Origin: Paracoccaceae bacterium
Lineage (GTDB): Bacteria; Pseudomonadota; Alphaproteobacteria; Rhodobacterales; Rhodobacteraceae
Direction of reading: 5' to 3'
Assembly (NCBI GenBank): GCA_015485015.1
Contig: WFUK01000380.1
Location: 1-8,663, forward strand
DNA: 8,663 nucleotides
In this document: positions 1 to 4,617 of the stretch, one piece after another
How the letters are laid out: each line of letters starts with the position of its first letter
How positions within the stretch are numbered: the stretch's first letter is position 1
Translations under genes and position numbers: made by a program
Notes under the pieces: generated by a model
What the model saw: only the letters and a program-made list of their open reading frames with translations
Told to the model about the DNA's origin: nothing
Databases searched by the model: none

Positions 1-1121
1 AAAGCGCCGGGGGCTTTGCCGGGCTTTACGCCCGCGTCAATCCAGCCCTTGTCAAAGAAGGGTATGAGGATTTCGCTCAGGCGCGGATCAAAGTCGGCGT
101 AAGCATCGATCACAATCTCGCGGGCCTGATCCCAGCTTACCAGACGATCTTCTTCATCCGGCAATGGCGCGTTGCGGTCCCACATCTCCAGCTTTTCCAA
201 GCCCAGCCACTTGGCCTTTAGCGCATAATAGCGGTGCGAAAGCTTGGGATATGCCGCAACCACCGCATCGCGCAGGGCTTGCACCACTTCGGGTTCAACA
301 TCATTGGCGAGGTGGCGGGATTTTTGCGGGGTTTCCAAGCCGCGCCAGCGATCCTCGATCTCTTTTTCCTTGGCCAGCGTATTGGTGATGCGGGCAAAAA
401 GCGGCAGGTGCTTGGCAAAGACCACGGCCAAGGCTTTTGCCCCCACTTCGCGGCGGGCGCGATCACTATCCGATAGCAGATTGAGCGTGGCTTCCAGGCC
501 GGTTTCTTCGCCGTCTACCTGAAAGGTCAGCCCGGCCATGGTTTCGTCAAACAGCCTATTCCACGCCGAGGCTCCCACAACCGAAGTGTCATGCAAGAAT
601 TTTTCAAGCTCGTCGGAAAGCTGGTAGGGCTTCATGGCGCGCATCCGGTCCAACACGGGCTTATAACGATTAAGGGCGGGGCTTTGGGCCAGCAAGCCAT
701 CCAATACCGCATCCTCGATCCGGTTCATTTCCAGCGTGAAAAACACCAATGGATTGCTGAATTCGGTAATCATACCCTGCATATCAGACATAAATTTGGC
801 ACGCTCGCCGTCGGAGGTATTTTGATAATAGCGCAGGCCGGCATAAGACATGATCCGGCCCATCTTGCCCTGCATCGCCTCGTAACGCTCAATCACCCGC
901 AGCATTTCCGCCGCGTCCAGCCCCGAGAGCTTACCCTCGTAATCGCTGGCAAAGCTTGCGGTTTCTGCTTTCACCCAGTCCAGATCACGGGTGATTTCAA
1001 GGCAATCCGGCGCTGAATAAAGATCGTCCAGATTCCAGCTTGGCAGGTCTCCCACATCCTCGCCGCCAGAAGGCGGGGTATCTGATTGTGAAACAGGGGC
1101 GGGCATGGGAAATTTGAACAT
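1..1121 (-). CDS. pepF: Oligoendopeptidase F, M3 family (partial, C-terminus beyond left edge)
   Basis: Reading the minus strand from the ATG at 1121 gives 373 uninterrupted codons that run off the left edge. The product starts MFKFPMPAPVSQ and continues with LPSWNLDDLYS, the usual N-terminal opening of PepF-type peptidases. Later segments such as MSYAGLRYYQNT, FFTLEMNRIED and YKPVLDRMRAMKPYQLSDE match the helical N-lobe of this family. The visible part ends in WIDAGVKPGKAPGA, which in the family lies shortly before the HExxH zinc-binding site, so the catalytic residues are outside the window. Known family members are cytoplasmic zinc metallopeptidases that cut short oligopeptides. The start is supported by GGAG at 1128-1131, six bases upstream. 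A start at the second ATG (1106) is possible but has a poorer ribosome site. The family call is from recognition of sequence, not a search. Confidence 0.9.
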   Translation of the reverse strand, partial: MFKFPMPAPVSQSDTPPSGGEDVGDLPSWNLDDLYSAPDCLEITRDLDWVKAETASFASDYEGKLSGLDAAEMLRVIERYEAMQGKMGRIMSYAGLRYYQNTSDGERAKFMSDMQGMITEFSNPLVFFTLEMNRIEDAVLDGLLAQSPALNRYKPVLDRMRAMKPYQLSDELEKFLHDTSVVGASAWNRLFDETMAGLTFQVDGEETGLEATLNLLSDSDRARREVGAKALAVVFAKHLPLFARITNTLAKEKEIEDRWRGLETPQKSRHLANDVEPEVVQALRDAVVAAYPKLSHRYYALKAKWLGLEKLEMWDRNAPLPDEEDRLVSWDQAREIVIDAYADFDPRLSEILIPFFDKGWIDAGVKPGKAPGA

Positions 1122-1145
1122 GGGTTTCTCCGGTTGGTTTTCTGA

Positions 1146-1174
1146 TAGATATGGAGCTTTGCCGGCTATTGCAA
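1146..1174 (-). promoter_or_regulatory. Candidate promoter of pepF
   Basis: On the minus strand TTGCAA (1169-1174) and TATCTA (1146-1151) are separated by exactly 17 bases, a sigma-70-like arrangement. The -10 would put the transcript start near 1139, leaving a short leader that contains the GGAG ribosome site. The hexamers match consensus only partly (4/6 and 3/6), so the call is tentative. Confidence 0.3.
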
Positions 1175-1187
1175 TTCAACAGTTGAA
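1175..1187. repeat. Inverted repeat TTCAAC-A-GTTGAA upstream of pepF
   Basis: A perfect 6-bp inverted repeat with a one-base centre directly abuts the candidate -35 of pepF on its upstream side. The position fits a protein-binding site such as an activator operator. A 13-bp repeat of this kind can arise by chance, and no regulator gene is next to it. Confidence 0.35.
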
Positions 1188-1197
1188 ATTCGCGGCC

Positions 1198-1229
1198 AAA
1201 AGCAACAAGCCCCCCGAAAGGGAGGCTTG
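1198..1229 (-). terminator. Rho-independent terminator after the 323-residue gene
   Basis: Read on the minus strand, the arms 1220-1229 and 1206-1215 form a 10-bp stem (CAAGCCTCCC with GGGGGGCTTG) around a TTTC loop, followed by GTTGCTTTT. One pair is a G-U wobble on the minus-strand RNA but would be a C-A mismatch on the plus-strand RNA, so the stem is complete only in the direction of the upstream gene. It lies 23 bases past that gene's stop codon. The T-tract is broken, so efficiency is uncertain. Confidence 0.7.
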
Positions 1230-1252
1230 CGCAGACAGGATTTACCCTGAGC

Positions 1253-2224
1253 CTAGCCCAGCTTTTGGAGCTTTTTGATGATCTTTTCCGCATCTTTCAC
1301 GCGGCTTTCAAAATCGCTATATTCGGCTTTGGCGATTTTCAAAAACTCGGTGGCGTCCTTGATTTGCGGCTTGCACATATCAGCCAGCCCGACCGTGCCT
1401 TTCAGGCGTTTCGAGAGCATGTTGATGCTGATCGTCATGCTTTTCAGCTTGCCGCGCGCCTGCTTGCCATTGGCCTTGAACGTGGCTGAATAGCCAGAGA
1501 TCATGTCCATCACGCGGGGGTCAAGCGCGGTTTTGGCCTTTTTGTTTTGTTCAATGGTCGAGAGCGGGTTTGAGCATTTATACAAAATATCCGATACTTC
1601 CTGGCGCTCCGAATCCATTTCGGCCACGATCCGGTCGACATCATCCATAGCGTCATTCAGCGAGCTTAAATCCCCCAGTTTTCGCTGTCCCGCCTTGATA
1701 TAAGCATTTACCCGCTTTTCATATTCCTCCAGCCGCTTGGTAAGCTGGATGGTGCCCGCACCCACCTTAATCTGGATCAGGCGCGCTTTTTGCATGTTAT
1801 TTATCCGGCTCGGATCTTGCATGGCACCCCGCGCGGTCGTGATCCAGCCATCTTTACGATATTCAGGCACCAACGCATCATTCAGCTCATTATTATCGTC
1901 TTTGATATCCGAAATGCTTTGTAACACAATCTGCGCTTGCTGCTGCATGGCATCGAAATGCTTATCCTCAAAACCCTTGACTTTGAGCAGCGCTTCAATG
2001 GTTTTTACCGCAGCCTGCGCTTTTCGGCGTTCGGATTTAGCCAGCTCAGCATTTTCAACCGTCCATCGCGCCGCATTATCCGCCATCGGCCCGACCAGAC
2101 CCACAACATAATCATCCCATGTCGCCTCGTTGCCCTCGTAATCACCATCCGCTTTTGCCGCTTCGACCTTACCCGCCGCAATTCCGGCAGCTCTCTCGAT
2201 ATTCAAAAGATTGTATCCAGGCAT
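1253..2224 (-). CDS. Uncharacterised charged, helical protein (323 aa)
   Basis: I do not recognise this protein. It begins MPGYNLLNIERAAG and ends KIIKKLQKLG. It has no signal peptide and no membrane segment, and is rich in Lys, Glu, Asp, Ala and Gln. Long stretches have helical or coiled-coil character, roughly residues 55-115, 140-215 and 255-322. Two loop-like interruptions hold conserved-looking Gly/Pro/Trp residues (LVPEYRKDGWITTARG at about 118-133, and LDPRVMDMISGYS at about 234-246). The only cysteines are C217 and C284. Translation is well supported by AAGGGG at 2231-2236, six bases before the ATG, and by a terminator just past the stop. The upstream region 2225-2340 is AT-rich and holds weak promoter-like hexamers (TTGAAG at 2267-2272). 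It appears to be a single-gene transcription unit. The gene is less GC-rich than its neighbours, which could mean later acquisition. It could be a cytoplasmic structural protein or a secreted substrate; the sequence does not decide. Confidence 0.8.
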   Translation of the reverse strand: MPGYNLLNIERAAGIAAGKVEAAKADGDYEGNEATWDDYVVGLVGPMADNAARWTVENAELAKSERRKAQAAVKTIEALLKVKGFEDKHFDAMQQQAQIVLQSISDIKDDNNELNDALVPEYRKDGWITTARGAMQDPSRINNMQKARLIQIKVGAGTIQLTKRLEEYEKRVNAYIKAGQRKLGDLSSLNDAMDDVDRIVAEMDSERQEVSDILYKCSNPLSTIEQNKKAKTALDPRVMDMISGYSATFKANGKQARGKLKSMTISINMLSKRLKGTVGLADMCKPQIKDATEFLKIAKAEYSDFESRVKDAEKIIKKLQKLG

Positions 2225-2340
2225 AATTATCCCCTTGCTTTAATTGATGTAAATATTCGTATAGTGCTTCAACTTTAGATTCGACCTGACGCTAGGGCAA
2301 GCATGGCCTAACCGGTTTGGCAGAAAAAACTAATCGTTTG

Positions 2341-3435
2341 TCACTTTCCCGACAGTCGCAATTCAACCACCACCGGAAAATGGTCAGAGGCGGTGAGCAG
2401 GGCATTTTTGAGCGTCTCATTGGCATAGCAGACCGGATCATCAAACGGATGATATATCCGCCAGCTCGCCGCCATCGCCAGATCGGGGGACAGCATCACA
2501 TAATCAAGCAAGGTATTCACATACCATTTCAGCCCCGCATGGTAAAACCGCGCCGAAGAAAGCGCCCAGCCCTGCATCGGGTCAAGCCACAACCGCGCAT
2601 TTGGATCTTTCAGATGGGTTTCGGGCGTGGCCGCATCGCCCAGCACCACCTCAACCCCGGCCTCCTGAAAGCACGGCTCCGCCTCCAGGCAGCGATCATG
2701 GTTTTCATGCTTGGGACCATCGTTAAAATCCCCCAGCACAATCAGGGATTCACCCTGAGCAAGGTGGTCCGTCACCCGCTGTCTTATCCAGTGGCATTGC
2801 GCCAATTGCTTCTTGCGGTTGGCAATCGCGATTTTCAGCGCCACGGCTTTGTCTTTTTCGCCATGCACCGCCTTTGATTTTGCATGCACCCCGATCAGGC
2901 GCAAGGCTTTGCCGCTGGGCTTGTGCCGCATTGCCACCTCGAGCGGCGGTTTGGAAAAGGTATAGATCTCGCCGGTTGTCGCATCTTTGAATTTACTATC
3001 AAAGCGCGGCGCGTGCTGCACCTGCCGGCCATCGGCCCGCAGCCCCAGCGGTGCGTGCTTGGCCTCCAGCATGTCCGGATCATATAGCAGGGTGATTTCC
3101 TGCCGTGTATGGCTTTCAAAACCACTAAGCGCGCGGGAGGTGCGCAAGCCGTAGGCCTCGGCAAAGTTTTGCAAGGCCCGCACCGAATTGCGGTCACCGC
3201 CCGTATCCGGTGCCTCAATAACCATAATCGCGTCGGCATCCACTGCCTTCAGTACCCGGGCAATCGCTGCCAGTTGATCCTTGCGTTTCACCTTATAGCG
3301 GCTCGACCACTCATCGTCATCCAGCAACCGATCATGGCGACCAAAAAGGTTGGTGAACCACTCGATATTATAAGTCGCGATGCGGAGCGCATGGCCGTTT
3401 GGTGCCTCAGGCGGGTTCGCTTTGGCGCTCGGCAC
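2341..3435 (-). CDS. Endonuclease/exonuclease/phosphatase (EEP) superfamily hydrolase
   Basis: The product is about 364 residues with the full set of EEP-fold motifs in order, numbered from the GTG start. RIATYNIEW holds N23, DADAIMVIEA holds E74 (metal ligand), IGVHAKSK holds H184, VLGDFND holds D236 and N238, LLDYVMLS holds D312, and ASDHFP holds the catalytic D351-H352 pair. Proteins of this fold hydrolyse phosphodiester or phosphomonoester bonds with Mg2+; substrates include DNA, lipids and nucleotides, and the substrate here cannot be read from sequence. No signal peptide is seen, so it is probably cytoplasmic. The start is ambiguous. ATG at 3456 has no ribosome site, and ATG at 3441 sits too close to one. 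GTG at 3435 lies seven bases after GGGAG (3443-3447), so I chose it. All options overlap the end of the upstream J-domain gene, which suggests translational coupling. Confidence 0.88.
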   Translation of the reverse strand: MPSAKANPPEAPNGHALRIATYNIEWFTNLFGRHDRLLDDDEWSSRYKVKRKDQLAAIARVLKAVDADAIMVIEAPDTGGDRNSVRALQNFAEAYGLRTSRALSGFESHTRQEITLLYDPDMLEAKHAPLGLRADGRQVQHAPRFDSKFKDATTGEIYTFSKPPLEVAMRHKPSGKALRLIGVHAKSKAVHGEKDKAVALKIAIANRKKQLAQCHWIRQRVTDHLAQGESLIVLGDFNDGPKHENHDRCLEAEPCFQEAGVEVVLGDAATPETHLKDPNARLWLDPMQGWALSSARFYHAGLKWYVNTLLDYVMLSPDLAMAASWRIYHPFDDPVCYANETLKNALLTASDHFPVVVELRLSGK

Positions 3436-4099
3436 GAACATTCTCCCACGCTTCATTGATAGAAATCAGGCGGTTACTGGCTATCTGCACCGCCTCGGGC
3501 GGCAAGCCCCGCGCGATCATCGCATCGGGGTGGTATTGCTTTACCAAATGACGGTAGCGCTTTTTAATATCCTCAAAGCTGGCCGAGGGCGAGATGCCAA
3601 GCACGGAATACGGATCCGGCACCATGCCGGGCACATGCCGCGCCCGCAGGCATAGAAATACACGCGGCTCCAGCCCGAATATCTCGGCCACGCGCGACAG
3701 GAATACGTCTTCCTTGGGGTGGTATTCCCCATCGGCCATGGCGATATGGATCAAGCCCTCCAGCAGGTCGATCAGCATTTCGCGATCTTCCCTAAACATC
3801 TTGGCGATCTTGAAAGCATAGGCCTCATAGCCCGCTACATCTTGGCGCGCGAGATCAAACACCCTGGCGGCATGGGCTTCATCGGCTGGCGGGATTTGAA
3901 AGATTTGTCGAAATACAATCACCTCTTCGCGCGTCACCTGCCCGTCCGCTTTGGCCATTTTTGCGCCTAAGCCGATAATTGCAATGGTAAAGCCGATCGA
4001 GCGCTCCGGCGGGGTGCGCAATTGATCAAACAGGTTTGATAACCCCTCGCCAGAGGCAAGGGATTTTAGCGCGTCAGAGATTCGGGTCCAGATCGACAT
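3407..4099 (-). CDS. djlA: DjlA-like co-chaperone: TerB domain plus C-terminal J domain
   Basis: The 230-residue product has two domains. Residues about 35-150 form a TerB-like helical domain with two acidic repeats typical of that fold, KMAKADGQVTREE (about 47-59) and IAMADGEYHPKE (about 119-130). Residues about 162-225 form a J domain: DPYSVLGIS, the helix IKKRYRHLVKQ, the invariant HPD at 190-192, and a final helix ISINEAWENVR. This order is that of DjlA, which stimulates DnaK ATPase. E. coli DjlA carries an N-terminal membrane anchor; here the N-terminus (MSIWTRISDALKSLASGE) is amphipathic with no clear membrane span, so this form is probably cytosolic or peripheral. The start has no Shine-Dalgarno; the bases before the ATG are TCCCCC preceded by TATACT. 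Its 3' end overlaps the EEP gene, and the upstream regulator gene lies 63 bases away on the same strand, so it may form an operon with either. Confidence 0.87.
   Translation of the reverse strand: MSIWTRISDALKSLASGEGLSNLFDQLRTPPERSIGFTIAIIGLGAKMAKADGQVTREEVIVFRQIFQIPPADEAHAARVFDLARQDVAGYEAYAFKIAKMFREDREMLIDLLEGLIHIAMADGEYHPKEDVFLSRVAEIFGLEPRVFLCLRARHVPGMVPDPYSVLGISPSASFEDIKKRYRHLVKQYHPDAMIARGLPPEAVQIASNRLISINEAWENVRAERQSEPA
3443..3447 (-). promoter_or_regulatory. Ribosome binding site deciding the EEP gene start
   Basis: GGGAG lies within the 3' coding end of the J-domain gene, seven bases before the in-frame GTG at 3435 and only one base before the in-frame ATG at 3441. Spacing favours the GTG. 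Ribosomes finishing the J-domain gene would reach its stop at 3407 just past this site, which fits coupled re-initiation. Confidence 0.5.
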
Positions 4100-4105
4100 G
4101 GGGGA

Positions 4106-4111
4106 AGTATA
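4106..4111 (-). promoter_or_regulatory. Candidate -10 element placing the transcript start at the djlA-like ATG
   Basis: TATACT on the minus strand matches the sigma-70 -10 consensus at four or five positions. It ends six bases before the ATG at 4099, so transcription would begin at or next to the start codon and give a leaderless message. No convincing -35 exists at 16-18 bases (TCGCCA at 17). TTGAAA at 4135-4140 is 23 bases away, which is too far. Confidence 0.3.
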
Positions 4112-4162
4112 GCGTATCGAACCGGATATGGCGATTTCAATTTTCCGCTAGCCGCATCACAT

Positions 4163-4468
4163 TCAAGCTATAGGCAGGCTTTTATCCAAGCGTTTTATCG
4201 GCTCGTGAAACAGGAAAAACGGGGTGTAATCTAGGGTTAACCACGTTTCAGGGCCTTTTATTTGGCGCTTGACGATGCGCCCTGCCCTCATTTTGCCAAG
4301 ATGAAAGGCCAGCGTGGCGCGCTTTAGCCCTGTGCGATGCAAAAGGCGGTGGAATGGCAGACCGTTGCCATCCGCCTCTTGCAAAACCTTGAATATCATC
4401 TGCCGGCGTGGATGGGCGAGTGCATTGAAAAATTCGGCCATGATTTCTTGCTTAGGCGTTGGTTTCAT
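4163..4468 (-). CDS. ArsR-type winged-helix transcriptional regulator (101 aa)
   Basis: The product has the ArsR/SmtB-like layout. Helix one is FFNALAHPRRQMIFKVLQEA (residues 13-32), with the typical LAHPRR motif. A helix-turn-helix follows at about 37-66, with recognition helix KRATLAFHLGKMRAGRIV. The wing is KRQIKGPETWLTLDY (67-81). It has no cysteine and lacks the ELCVCDL metal box of ArsR/SmtB sensors, so classic thiol metal sensing is unlikely; several histidines (H19, H40, H44, H56, H88) are present but form no recognised site. The C-terminus is short, so dimerisation must rely on the first helix and the tail after residue 82. The ATG at 4468 has only a weak AAAGG ten bases upstream. 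The gene is divergent from the 5-oxoprolinase gene, and the 28-bp palindrome between them is the obvious candidate operator. The ligand is unknown; 5-oxoproline or a related metabolite is only a guess from position. Confidence 0.85.
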   Translation of the reverse strand: MKPTPKQEIMAEFFNALAHPRRQMIFKVLQEADGNGLPFHRLLHRTGLKRATLAFHLGKMRAGRIVKRQIKGPETWLTLDYTPFFLFHEPIKRLDKSLPIA

Positions 4469-4489
4469 GAGGTAAATACCTTTACTATG

Positions 4490-4517
4490 ATTACTACTAA
4501 CCTAGGTTAGTAGTAAT
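4490..4517. promoter_or_regulatory. Perfect 28-bp palindrome, likely operator of the ArsR-type regulator
   Basis: The half-site ATTACTACTAACCT is followed at once by its exact reverse complement, centred between 4503 and 4504, with no mismatch over 14 pairs. It ends 21 bases before the regulator's ATG and lies 100 bases before the oxoprolinase ATG. Size and symmetry fit a dimeric winged-helix regulator, and the position overlaps where the regulator's core promoter must lie. No terminator-like T-tract follows on either strand. Confidence 0.75.
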
Positions 4518-4520
4518 AAA

Positions 4521-4535
4521 TTAACGATAGGTTAA
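4521..4535. promoter_or_regulatory. Degenerate second operator-like site
   Basis: TTAAC-GATAG-GTTAA has 5-bp inverted arms. It repeats the operator core TAGGTTA (4528-4534, compared with 4503-4509 in the main palindrome) at a distance of 25 bases. It lies on the oxoprolinase side, where a second bound dimer could affect that promoter. A chance match in AT-rich DNA is quite possible. Confidence 0.3.
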
Positions 4536-4607
4536 GCGAGCAACGCCCAAGAAACCCCACGCTTGCACCCGACAGCGCAAAGCACTAACCATAAGAAAAC
4601 CGCAATT

Positions 4608-4611
4608 GGAG
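4608..4611 (+). promoter_or_regulatory. Ribosome binding site that fixes the 5-oxoprolinase start
   Basis: GGAG lies six bases before the ATG at 4618. An in-frame TTG at 4606 would extend the protein by four residues but overlaps this site and has no ribosome site of its own. The residues after the ATG (MTAWDFWVDRGGTFTD) match the normal start of the family. Confidence 0.8.
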
Positions 4612-4617
4612 AACAGC

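Noticed and set aside
591..1016. Plus-strand open frame of 141 codons opposite pepF
   Set aside because: It is the reverse shadow of the clear PepF reading frame, and no family features are seen.
997..1293. Minus-strand frame of 98 codons spanning the pepF / orphan-gene boundary
   Set aside because: It crosses the terminator and both gene ends in a third frame, so it cannot be compatible with the well-supported genes.
2306..2321. Near-palindrome GCCTAACC / GGTTTGGC next to an A/T run, considered as a terminator for the EEP gene
   Set aside because: On the minus strand the T-run (2324-2329) comes before the hairpin, and on the plus strand the hairpin is followed by A residues, so neither direction gives a terminator. 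It also has one mismatch and no real loop.
2317..2877. Plus-strand open frame of 186 codons opposite the EEP gene
   Set aside because: It is antisense to a gene with all catalytic motifs intact; the translation is rich in Arg, His, Gln and Pro without domain features.
4471..4480. GGTAAATACC mini-palindrome just upstream of the regulator start, considered as a second operator or RNA hairpin
   Set aside because: The arms are only four bases and differ from the main operator, so chance is the simplest explanation.
4606..4617. TTG start four codons before the chosen oxoprolinase ATG
   Set aside because: The TTG overlaps the GGAG ribosome site used by the ATG at 4618 and has no site of its own.
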